Source: a virus. From it: a stretch of 23,828 nucleotides of DNA. The DNA lies in the IMG/VR virus record IMGVR_UViG_3300042400_001014, positions 1-23,828 of that record. One strand, written 5' to 3'. The stretch's first letter is position 1; each line of letters opens with the position of its first letter. The translations under genes were made by a program, and so were the position numbers. The notes beneath the pieces were generated by a model that was not told the origin of the DNA, ran no database searches, and was given only the letters and a program-made list of their open reading frames with translations. Below are positions 13,120-18,528 of the stretch, one piece after another.

Positions 13120-13715
13120 AATGATCCCCATTGTTGTGCCATAGCATCAGCTATGCCTTGATATGTTTTTGATCTTAGCTTTGCTCTGTCCTTAGATGGT
13201 GAGAGTAAGTGCAATCGCTGTTCTCTACCCTCTACTACATTTGTAGCTTCAAGCTTTGGTAAGTTCTTAAGCCACAGACATGTCGCTTTGGTTTCTCCAT
13301 GCCCAAACATCCAAGGTTGTAGCACTTGATCAGGCTTACGATATCGTGACGACATTATGCCGATCGGATTCTCAATAGCGATTCTCGGGATGTTACAGGT
13401 CATCAATCGCATAAAGAAAAAGATCGCATCTTCTCTAGCATCTCTTCTAGCCTGACCAACCAAAGCACCAGACTTACGCTCAGGCTGATCTGCATACCAT
13501 TTGTTGGCACTAACCGTTAAATAAGTGCAGGTAGGGAAAAAGATACCCATGTCCCAACCACCCTCATCTATCGCATCAAATACATCCCCTCTGATATGCC
13601 ATTCTGGATGACCTCCCGAGCATGGGATTAGGTCACAACTATATGCTTCATGCCCTAATGCTTGGAACGCTTTGGTTACTGCTTGCGACTCTTCACATCC
13701 GACTAGAATTCTCAT
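13116..13715 (-). CDS. cytosine-C5 methyltransferase-like protein
   Basis: The 199-residue protein belongs to the phage family annotated as DNA cytosine methylase. Features are the SAM-binding start MRILVGCEESQAVTKAF (motif I-like), the CDLIP segment near residue 27, the catalytic Cys in FFPTCTYLTVS (motif IV, normally PPCTYLT), IAIENPIG (motif VI, ENV form), the family signature QPWMFGHGETKATCLWLKNL, and a C-terminal YQGIADAMAQQWG. The Cys is retained but the second Pro of motif IV is Thr. It probably methylates cytosine in phage DNA as protection from host restriction; no partner endonuclease is seen. The stop overlaps the next gene, and its start overlaps the membrane-protein gene by 4 bp. 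Confidence 0.85.
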   Translation of the reverse strand: MRILVGCEESQAVTKAFQALGHEAYSCDLIPCSGGHPEWHIRGDVFDAIDEGGWDMGIFFPTCTYLTVSANKWYADQPERKSGALVGQARRDAREDAIFFFMRLMTCNIPRIAIENPIGIMSSRYRKPDQVLQPWMFGHGETKATCLWLKNLPKLEATNVVEGREQRLHLLSPSKDRAKLRSKTYQGIADAMAQQWGSL

Positions 13716-13951
13716 TGTGATATATCCCCTTCTTGAAAGTTCTTACGATTAGTCGGTAGTTCTAAGACTTCATAAATCTTTGATTCCATCTTGCCTTTTG
13801 TACCGTTCGGGCTATCATCTACGATAAACATCCCCGATCTGGTCTTATGGATCGTAAACTTATCGCTATCTTGCTTACCTGTGCCATAACCTAAGCCAAA
13901 GCCAAAGATCATTGAAATTGCTATTGTTGCCAATACGTTTTTTGTGTCCAT
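13712..13951 (-). CDS. small membrane-anchored protein
   Basis: The 79-residue protein starts MDTKNVLATIAISMIFGFGLGYGTG: one membrane segment at about residues 6-24 with a Gly-rich small-residue pattern, no cleavage site, and a soluble polar tail of about 50 residues. It may sit in the inner membrane with the tail in the periplasm or cytoplasm. GGAG precedes the ATG, which overlaps the preceding stop (TAATG). No family is recognised. Spanin- or superinfection-exclusion-type proteins have similar size and layout, but no lipobox or lysis gene is near, so the role stays open. Confidence 0.7.
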   Translation of the reverse strand: MDTKNVLATIAISMIFGFGLGYGTGKQDSDKFTIHKTRSGMFIVDDSPNGTKGKMESKIYEVLELPTNRKNFQEGDISQ

Positions 13952-14220
13952 TAGTATGCTCCTAAGAAGTTTATTAATTCGTTATATGTTGCTTCGCTAA
14001 TCTCTTTAACACCATCGCTGTAGGTCACACACCCATTACCTTGGGAGTATAATCCTTCAGAATCTTCACACTCAAGCACAGGCTCATCTTCGCTGTACCA
14101 TTTTGAGCATATCTCACCTACTTTTAGATCGATTGTCTTGTCTGTTGCTTTGACTAGGACACAGGTTCTAAACTCCATGTCCCGATAACTATCGATTATA
14201 CCTGCAATGTAATGTTTCAT
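13951..14220 (-). CDS. hypothetical protein
   Basis: The 89-residue protein (MKHYIAGIIDSYRDMEFRT...) has alternating strands and three Cys (FRTCVLV, GEICSKWY, VLECEDSEG) plus a fourth near the end (GNGCVTY), which may bind metal or form a compact core. The start at 14220 is preferred over an ATG at 14250, because GGAGGGA lies before it and it overlaps the upstream stop (ATGA). No family is known to me. It is one of the coupled small genes of the leftward run. Confidence 0.7.
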   Translation of the reverse strand: MKHYIAGIIDSYRDMEFRTCVLVKATDKTIDLKVGEICSKWYSEDEPVLECEDSEGLYSQGNGCVTYSDGVKEISEATYNELINFLGAY

Positions 14221-14369
14221 TCTAATCCCTCCAGTTCGGCATCGCTCCAAGTGCTAAGCCAATCGAATAAATCATCAGCATAAGCTTCGATGATCTCTCG
14301 TGTTGTCATCTGGTCTATCGTTTTAGATATGTATGTATTTATTAAGGCACTTCTTTGGTCTTTATTCAT
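14217..14369 (-). CDS. tiny hypothetical protein, 50 residues
   Basis: This frame starts MNKDQRSALINTYISKTIDQ and ends in an acidic helix (SDAELEGLE). It is helical throughout with Trp in the middle (LFDWLSTWSD). GAGGATTAAGACA stands directly before the ATG, identical to the leader of the next upstream gene. Its TGA overlaps the ATG of the 89-residue gene (ATGA). The tight coupling and strong ribosome site make it a real gene despite its size. Function is unknown. Confidence 0.65.
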   Translation of the reverse strand: MNKDQRSALINTYISKTIDQMTTREIIEAYADDLFDWLSTWSDAELEGLE

Positions 14370-14373
14370 TGTC

Positions 14374-14535
14374 TTAATCCTCTAGTAAATCGTTATAGTT
14401 TTCGAGCATCTCTTCTTCTGTCATGTTTAAGATGATGCCTAATGAATCATCATAGTAAAGATTTCTTAAATCCTTTTCTGAGGCTCTATCTGTCCACATT
14501 TTTGCTATTTCGTGTGCCATATCTTGTGTATTCAT
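14374..14535 (-). CDS. tiny hypothetical protein, 53 residues
   Basis: The product (MNTQDMAHEIAKMWTDRASE...) is a short acidic helical protein that ends LLED. Its stop codon lies inside the ribosome site of the following 50-residue gene, so the two are probably translated together. The leader GAGGATTAAGACAATGAATA is exactly shared by both genes, which suggests that one leader was copied from the other. No family is recognised. Confidence 0.65.
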   Translation of the reverse strand: MNTQDMAHEIAKMWTDRASEKDLRNLYYDDSLGIILNMTEEEMLENYNDLLED

Positions 14536-14548
14536 TGTCTTAATCCTC

Positions 14549-14740
14549 TTAAATAATTTCTACAATTCTGTAATCATTACGATCATAATCCATACCAACA
14601 AGCTCCATCTCTTCTATCATGTCGTCAATTTCCGCTTGAGCTTCTTCCACTGTGTCAAAGACCACAAGCTCGTCAAAACCCTCATGCCAAACGTTTTCCC
14701 AGTTGTTCCCAAAATTGGTTTGCACTTCGAATTTACTCAT
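14549..14740 (-). CDS. small acidic hypothetical protein
   Basis: The 63-residue protein (MSKFEVQTNFGNNWENVWHE...) is strongly acidic with strand-helix-strand character and EAQAEIDDMIEEMEL as a helix. The pattern 'strand, WxxV, EEAQAEIDD helix, DYRIVE' resembles small phage early proteins that accompany replication genes; no family name is certain. GAGGAG precedes the ATG, which overlaps the preceding stop. Acidic proteins of this type are sometimes DNA mimics that block host nucleases, but nothing here proves it. Confidence 0.7.
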   Translation of the reverse strand: MSKFEVQTNFGNNWENVWHEGFDELVVFDTVEEAQAEIDDMIEEMELVGMDYDRNDYRIVEII

Positions 14741-15072
14741 TTCAAATACTCCTCTTTAAACTGTTTCAATATGTACATGTAGTCATACATATCAGCTGCA
14801 ATATTGTCGTAGCTTGTGAAGAACACAATACTTACATTCCTGTCCCGATCGTCTTCTACCCAATCGAACGTGACGTAAATCACACCATCATCTGGCAAGT
14901 CTAAACTTTCATCTGATACATACTCCCACGCAGGAGTACAATATATTGTCCTGCCCGTTTCCATTTTCCAGCACACAGCACCTGTATGTATATCAACGCT
15001 AAAATCTTCGCCATGATCTACAATTGCCTTGATCAACAGATTTAAATAATCTCTTTTGTCTTTTGGGGTCAT
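14737..15072 (-). CDS. acidic hypothetical protein
   Basis: A 111-residue, strongly acidic protein (MTPKDKRDYLNLLIKAIVDH...). It has an N-terminal helix, then strands with many Asp and Glu (VSDESLDLPDDGVIYVTFDWVEDDRDRN are all in one acidic stretch of 27), and a C-terminal helix with aromatic residues. No family is recognised. The ATG has AGGAG about 10 bases before it, and the end overlaps the next gene by 4 bp. The high acidity again invites a comparison with DNA-mimic antidefence proteins, as speculation only. Confidence 0.7.
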   Translation of the reverse strand: MTPKDKRDYLNLLIKAIVDHGEDFSVDIHTGAVCWKMETGRTIYCTPAWEYVSDESLDLPDDGVIYVTFDWVEDDRDRNVSIVFFTSYDNIAADMYDYMYILKQFKEEYLK

Positions 15073-15087
15073 CGTCTTAACTCCTAG

Positions 15088-15336
15088 TTAATAATCAAAA
15101 TTACAATTGCGACCATCTTCGAGCTGGTCTTCGATATCACCTAGTGCGTCGTCACTCAGCACTGGCAGGATATCGACGCCATTCAATTTAACAGCGTATA
15201 TTTCATATACACCCCCTTGACCGTAGAGCATATCAATACCACTTGGCTCTTCGTATGTGAACGTGACAGCCATGTCAACACCTGCTATAACACAAGTGGT
15301 TTCTCTGGCATCACTCGGTATCTTAAAATTACTCAT
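15088..15336 (-). CDS. small hypothetical protein
   Basis: The 82-residue protein (MSNFKIPSDARETTCVIAGV...) is mostly beta with a Gly-rich loop (DMLYGQGGVYEIYAVKL) and an acidic C-terminus (DDALGDIEDQLEDGRN). Two Cys are present. The ATG at 15336 overlaps the stop of the 29-residue membrane peptide gene (ATGA) and is preferred over an in-frame GTG at 15345. No family is recognised. The pattern of strands is similar to small phage proteins from early regions. Confidence 0.7.
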   Translation of the reverse strand: MSNFKIPSDARETTCVIAGVDMAVTFTYEEPSGIDMLYGQGGVYEIYAVKLNGVDILPVLSDDALGDIEDQLEDGRNCNFDY

Positions 15337-15422
15337 GATAACCACACCAAAACTTGACAGACCAATCGGATTGATCCGATGAATAACAGGGCAAATAATC
15401 CTGCCAATAAATATAATTTCAT
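15333..15422 (-). CDS. 29-residue single-span membrane peptide
   Basis: A 29-residue frame starts MKLYLLAGLFALLFIGSIRL and ends VCQVLVWLS, almost entirely hydrophobic with one Arg near residue 19. AGGGGA stands 5 bases before the ATG, and its TGA overlaps the start of the next gene (ATGA). Both argue for real translation. It should insert in the inner membrane. Possible roles are a small toxin, a superinfection-exclusion peptide or an inhibitor of a host membrane complex; none can be chosen from the sequence. Confidence 0.6.
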   Translation of the reverse strand: MKLYLLAGLFALLFIGSIRLVCQVLVWLS

Positions 15423-15434
15423 TTTATTCCCCTG

Positions 15435-15623
15435 TTATTGAAGTCTGAGTGCATTATCATAAGCACTCATTAATGACATATTGGACAATCTCACAATCCC
15501 TGATTGCCTGTCGATAAAATGATATAAAGGTTTGCCATTTAAAGTGGTACTACTTTTTTTAAATGTTAGACCTTTGTTTTTACACAAAAGTCTAATATCT
15601 TTTATTACTTCGTTATGAGTCAT
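15435..15623 (-). CDS. small hypothetical protein
   Basis: The 62-residue protein (MTHNEVIKDIRLLCKNKGLT...) has an N-terminal helix and then a strand-turn-strand (TTLNGKPLYHFIDRQSG) and a short helix. The fold pattern, a helix with lysines followed by LNGKPLYHFIDR, suggests a small nucleic-acid-binding or protein-binding domain, but no family is certain. AGGGGA precedes the ATG. It begins directly after the 65-residue gene with no gap. Confidence 0.7.
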   Translation of the reverse strand: MTHNEVIKDIRLLCKNKGLTFKKSSTTLNGKPLYHFIDRQSGIVRLSNMSLMSAYDNALRLQ

Positions 15624-15624
15624 A

Positions 15625-15822
15625 TCAATCCCCTATTAATTCAACAACATAACCGTTGGCGGTAAACTTGCCATCTTTACGCAATTTATGGCTGTACTCC
15701 ATCGCTTTGGCTGTTTGAACAGCCGTAAGACCACCGCCAGCAACGTGTAAGCACACGCGTTCAAACTGATCGTTTTGCAGTTTGAACAATTTGTTTTCTT
15801 TTACTTTTAATACTTTAATCAT
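15625..15822 (-). CDS. small hypothetical protein
   Basis: The 65-residue protein (MIKVLKVKENKLFKLQNDQF...) is basic at its start and contains a Gly-rich turn VAGGGLTAVQTAKAMEYSH, followed by a helix and strands. The ATG at 15822 has AAGGTG 7 bases before it; a GTG 9 bp upstream is less likely. The ribosome site overlaps the stop of the preceding 55-residue gene. No family is recognised. Confidence 0.65.
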   Translation of the reverse strand: MIKVLKVKENKLFKLQNDQFERVCLHVAGGGLTAVQTAKAMEYSHKLRKDGKFTANGYVVELIGD

Positions 15823-15832
15823 CCCAATCACC

Positions 15833-16000
15833 TTATTTATAATATGCCATAAGGCATATTTTTTTGACTAAGCTCTTGCTGTAGCCATTATCAATAAGAT
15901 CAACAATAAGTTGATCTAACGAATTACCCAGACCACAGCCGTTATAGCCGTAGTCTAGATAATGAGATTTTAATTCGGTGTATAAAGTTTGTAAGTTCAT
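15833..16000 (-). CDS. tiny hypothetical protein, 55 residues
   Basis: The product begins MNLQTLYTELKSHYLDYGYN and continues LGNSLDQLIVDLIDNGYSKS. It is helical with several Tyr and ends in a basic segment (VKKICLMAYYK). AGGGGA precedes the ATG. It is the first gene after the promoter and operator cassette at 16020-16094. A stem-loop in the last codons (15841-15860) forms a hairpin with a T-run on the opposite strand. No family is recognised. Confidence 0.65.
   Translation of the reverse strand: MNLQTLYTELKSHYLDYGYNGCGLGNSLDQLIVDLIDNGYSKSLVKKICLMAYYK
15841..15865 (+). terminator. terminator-like hairpin inside the 55-residue gene, plus strand
   Basis: AATATGCC-ATAA-GGCATATT is a perfect 8-bp stem with a 4-base loop followed by five more T on the plus strand. 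All genes nearby run left, so it would stop antisense transcripts. In the sense message the hairpin lies at the end of the coding region and next to the following ribosome site. Confidence 0.4.
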
Positions 16001-16019
16001 ATCGTTCCCCTTGGGAGTT

Positions 16020-16094
16020 AATCGTTTTGAGCCGATCCCAAAACATGGTTTATTTTAGATCATTTGTTGACACTATGTCAACAGTTATTTTCAA
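16020..16094 (-). promoter_or_regulatory. promoter/operator cassette, copy 1
   Basis: This 75-bp segment matches 72 of 75 bases in the segment at 16346-16420. On the minus strand it holds TTGACA (16076-16081), an 18-bp spacer and TAAAAT (16052-16057). The -35 box lies in the perfect operator TGTTGACactatGTCAACA (16065-16083). It should drive the 55-residue gene and those after it. Confidence 0.7.
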
Positions 16095-16132
16095 TCGATT
16101 TGAATTTATTTTAATCGCTCTACACAATCGCT

Positions 16133-16327
16133 TTAATCCTCGATTAATTCCCAAGTAGCACCTATTAAATTGCTTTTTTCGGATAACAAAACAAAATTTT
16201 TATAACCTAAATCGTCAATTATCCAGCCATATTGTTTACCAGAATAATGAGTTTGCAAGTCTATAACGGGATATAGTTTTAAAGCAGTTATGTTTGAGCT
16301 AGTTGTTGTATTTGTTCTGATTTTCAT
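16133..16327 (-). CDS. small hypothetical protein
   Basis: The 64-residue protein (MKIRTNTTTSSNITALKLYP...) has an unusual Thr/Ser-rich start, then strands (GKQYGWIIDDLGYKNFVLLS) and an ending GATWELIED. The start at 16327 has AAGGTG before it and is preferred over an ATG at 16372, which lies in the promoter cassette. The leader AAGGTGATGAAATG is the same as that of the 74-residue gene upstream. It starts just after cassette copy 2. Function is unknown. Confidence 0.65.
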   Translation of the reverse strand: MKIRTNTTTSSNITALKLYPVIDLQTHYSGKQYGWIIDDLGYKNFVLLSEKSNLIGATWELIED

Positions 16328-16345
16328 TTCATCACCTTGTGATTC

Positions 16346-16420
16346 AATCGTTTTGAGCCAATCCCAAAACATGGTTTATTTTAGATCATTTGTTGACACC
16401 ATGTTAACAGTTATTTTCAA
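16346..16420 (-). promoter_or_regulatory. promoter/operator cassette, copy 2
   Basis: A near-identical copy of 16020-16094 (3 differences in 75). On the minus strand it reads TTAACA (16402-16407), 18 bp, TAAAAT (16378-16383). Two of the three changes fall in the operator, which becomes TGTTGACaccatGTTAACA (16391-16409). The weaker -35 box and altered operator suggest a different strength or repressor response from copy 1. Confidence 0.65.
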
Positions 16421-16425
16421 CTATT

Positions 16426-16650
16426 TCAATCGATTTGTTTAAATTTGCCAAATTGCAACTCATAATCAAAGTCAATCCAATCTTTTGCAGTTTCGATCTT
16501 TTTAAAACTACGGTTACCTAACTTACCACCAGTAACATAAAACCCTTGTCTAGGTATCGATTCAGACCAATATGCACCTGATACTGGATCGTGTTTATAT
16601 ATCTTTTCATCATTGTTTGTTATTGAACAATGCTTGTATTTTTCAATCAT
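16426..16650 (-). CDS. small hypothetical protein
   Basis: The 74-residue protein (MIEKYKHCSITNNDEKIYKH...) is charged, with aromatic residues spread through it, and ends DYELQFGKFKQID. AAGGTGATGA directly precedes the ATG at 16650; an ATG at 16689 has no such site. The leader matches that of the 64-residue gene. The pattern GFYVTGGKLGNRSFKKIETAKDW (a strand, then a helix) may be a small nucleic-acid-contacting fold, but no family is recognised. Confidence 0.65.
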   Translation of the reverse strand: MIEKYKHCSITNNDEKIYKHDPVSGAYWSESIPRQGFYVTGGKLGNRSFKKIETAKDWIDFDYELQFGKFKQID

Positions 16651-16736
16651 TTCATCACCTTGATAATAGTTAATTATTGTTAATAACACTCGATTGAATG
16701 CTATTAAAAATAATGGGCTTCCTTGCCCGATCGGTT

Positions 16737-16937
16737 TTAACCCTTGTTAGTAAAATACTCTAGTTGATAATTAGCCGATCCAATGGCCTCATCCCTTGCG
16801 TCATGAAAGCTTGTACAATCGTCTTGCCTAACGCCATTTACAAAAGGAATGACTTGATACTCATCCCACTCGCTATCTCTATAAACCTTGATGCAAACAG
16901 TGTTTAATTCTAATTTTAATATTATACGTTTTGACAT
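16737..16937 (-). CDS. small hypothetical protein
   Basis: The 66-residue protein (MSKRIILKLELNTVCIKVYR...) is beta-rich at its N-terminus and ends in a helix (DEAIGSANYQLEYFTN). GAGGGT precedes the ATG. It follows the Gp88-like gene by 14 bp, so both share the promoter at 17756-17786. No family is recognised. Confidence 0.7.
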   Translation of the reverse strand: MSKRIILKLELNTVCIKVYRDSEWDEYQVIPFVNGVRQDDCTSFHDARDEAIGSANYQLEYFTNKG

Positions 16938-16951
16938 GATATAACCCTCGA

Positions 16952-17692
16952 TTAAGCGACTAACGAACTAGGACGAACTACGAAACCCGTAGTATCTTTT
17001 TTTGCTTTCCCTTTGGCATACAGAGCAACAATACCAGCACCATCTAAAAACCGTAAGTCGCTATCATCACCGCCCATAACTGGCATAGAATCAAACGATT
17101 GCGGAATATTAATAGCCTTATCAAACACAACTGCAAACCTTTTAAAAACAGGGTTAAGCTTAGCCTTTTGATAGACTGGTAAAAAGGTCTCAACTCCTGA
17201 ATAACTGAAAGTTAAATCGTAGTTGGCAGGGATACTATGACGAGTGGGAATCTTAGTATAGTCATAGAATTGAACATCAGGGAACATCGCAAAAATGTTT
17301 TTATATATAACACCCTCGAACACAAAGGAATATAGCTCCCATTGTAGATCTGAAGTACCATTCAAACGGATTACAGGAGTTAAACCGAGCCTTTTAGCCC
17401 GTTTTATAACCCTCCTGATTGACCTACACAAATGATTAAAAAATACAGCCCGATCATTGAACCATAGTTCAGTTTTAGCAAGCCGTGCTAATTGAACGTT
17501 ATTAAAAGCACCACGCCCAGCAGTGTTAAGGCATGGTTTATCACATCCAGCCAATAATGCAAACGGGCAAACGTTACCGAACTCGCTACCATCGGCAGGT
17601 GTTAAGTAAAGAATCCCTGTTAAATAGCCAAATTTTTGACCCTTGATTGTTTTGGCATCAGCAGACATGGATAAGAGCATTTTATAAGACAT
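16952..17692 (-). CDS. Gp88-like phage protein with cysteine cluster
   Basis: The 246-residue protein has an N-terminal cluster CPFALLAGCDKPCLNTAGRG: three Cys and the AGR signature seen at the start of the Gp88 family of phage proteins. Other shared segments are RLNGTSDLQWEL, FYDYTKIP and, near the middle, LTFSYSGVE. The Gp88 family has no proven function; the Cys cluster could bind a metal or iron-sulfur cluster, and an enzymatic role has been suspected. The ATG at 17692 has TAGGTGG before it; an ATG at 17737 would add a hydrophobic leader without support from a ribosome site. It is the first gene of the leftward run and sits directly behind a strong promoter. Confidence 0.7.
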   Translation of the reverse strand: MSYKMLLSMSADAKTIKGQKFGYLTGILYLTPADGSEFGNVCPFALLAGCDKPCLNTAGRGAFNNVQLARLAKTELWFNDRAVFFNHLCRSIRRVIKRAKRLGLTPVIRLNGTSDLQWELYSFVFEGVIYKNIFAMFPDVQFYDYTKIPTRHSIPANYDLTFSYSGVETFLPVYQKAKLNPVFKRFAVVFDKAINIPQSFDSMPVMGGDDSDLRFLDGAGIVALYAKGKAKKDTTGFVVRPSSLVA

Positions 17693-17755
17693 ATAACCAC
17701 CTAGGGTAATAATTAAAAGAGAAAAAAGAGCGTACAAGCAACCGCTTGAGGGTTA

Positions 17756-17788
17756 ATTATAACAGTAATAGTTTACTGTGTGTCAATT
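17756..17788 (-). promoter_or_regulatory. leftward promoter of the small-gene run, with degenerate operator
   Basis: On the minus strand TTGACA (17781-17786) and TATAAT (17756-17761) are both perfect but 19 bp apart, 2 longer than ideal. The operator-like AGTTTACtgtgtGTCAATT (17770-17788) covers the -35 box in the same position as at the other operator sites. It should drive the Gp88-like gene. Confidence 0.6.
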
Positions 17789-17897
17789 AATTTGTATTAA
17801 AACATCGACTAAGAGCCTGAAGGCTTAAAACTTGCCCATCACCTGAGACAATTGACCACACGTTAACACCAACCGCCTAGAATAACCAAACCAAAAC

Positions 17898-18038
17898 GGC
17901 TCAACGCTCAACGGCTCAACGGCTCAACGGCTCAACGGCTCAACGGCTCAACGCTCAACGCTCAACGCTCAACGGCTCAACGCTCAACGGCTCAACGCTC
18001 AACGCTCAACGGCTCAACGCTCAACGCTCAACGCTCAC
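17898..18038. repeat. tandem array of mixed 7- and 8-bp units, GCTCAAC / GGCTCAAC
   Basis: Eighteen full units and one partial one run without interruption. The unit lengths are 8,7,8,8,8,8,8,7,7,7,8,7,8,7,7,8,7,7. Each is GCTCAAC with or without one extra G. The mixed lengths break any reading frame, so it is not a coding repeat. It lies in the gap between the leftward small genes and the terminase genes. Confidence 0.97.
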
Positions 18039-18048
18039 AGCTAATAAC

Positions 18049-18150
18049 TATCTGTATCTGTATCTGTATCTGTATCTGTATCTGTATCTGTATCTGTATC
18101 TGTATCTGTATCTGTATCTGTATCTGTATCTGTATCTGTATCTGTATCTG
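18049..18150. repeat. perfect hexanucleotide array, TATCTG x 17
   Basis: Seventeen identical TATCTG units cover 102 bp without a mismatch, then end in TATATC. The array starts only 10 bp after the GCTCAAC array. The following 30 bp hold four imperfect CTAACGG/CTAACAA units (18155-18182). Perfect identity over 17 units implies recent expansion by slippage, or active homogenisation. Confidence 0.97.
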
Positions 18151-18191
18151 TATATCTAACGGCTAACAACTAACGGCTAAAATCAAAATCG

Positions 18192-18263
18192 AAAAGCATA
18201 AGGACTTTTAACCATTTAGAAACAAGCAAAAGCATAAGGACTGTTTACCATTTAGAAACAAGC
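18192..18263. repeat. 36-bp tandem duplication
   Basis: The 36-bp unit beginning AAAAGCATAAGGACT and ending TTTAGAAACAAGC occurs twice back to back (18192-18227 and 18228-18263) with two differences. It is independent of the two short-unit arrays before it. Confidence 0.9.
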
Positions 18264-18361
18264 GGAGCCAGGATCTAAACACTACCCCCTATGCCCCGTT
18301 TTTATATATTTTGACCCCAGTCTCTTACATAGTATTCCGCACAGCCAATCCCCAATTTTCA

Positions 18362-18478
18362 AAACACCCTCCCCCTTATTTACAATAAGTCAACATAAAA
18401 ATTTTATATATTAATTTTAGAAACACCCCCTATGTATTTATATTTAGTCAACAAAAAATTTTATATTGTAATTTTTAA
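18362..18478. repeat. two degenerate 60-bp repeats upstream of terS
   Basis: Copies start at 18362 and 18421, each with AAACACCC, a TATTTA stretch, an AGTCAACA half-site, and an A-run/T-run (AAAAATTTTATAT) suited to DNA bending. A third AAACAC...CCCCCTATG start lies at 18277. Each copy contains GTCAACA preceded by a weak TATTTAC-like partner at the operator spacing. They end 50 bp before the TerS start, where a rightward late promoter or a packaging site could be expected. Confidence 0.6.
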
Positions 18479-18528
18479 AAAAGCATGTTACAAATGCTCA
18501 ACAAACTACAACCCAACCTGTAGACAGA

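Noticed and set aside
16715-16728. GGGC/GCCC hairpin as a leftward terminator
   Set aside because: The stem has only 4 bp and the T-rich stretch begins several bases later; too weak to call.
17814-17825. AGCC-TGAA-GGCT hairpin as a terminator
   Set aside because: A 4-bp stem with no T-run on either side.
17898-18150. CRISPR-like array
   Set aside because: The repeats are 6-8 bp and back to back with no spacers, so this is a set of simple tandem repeats.
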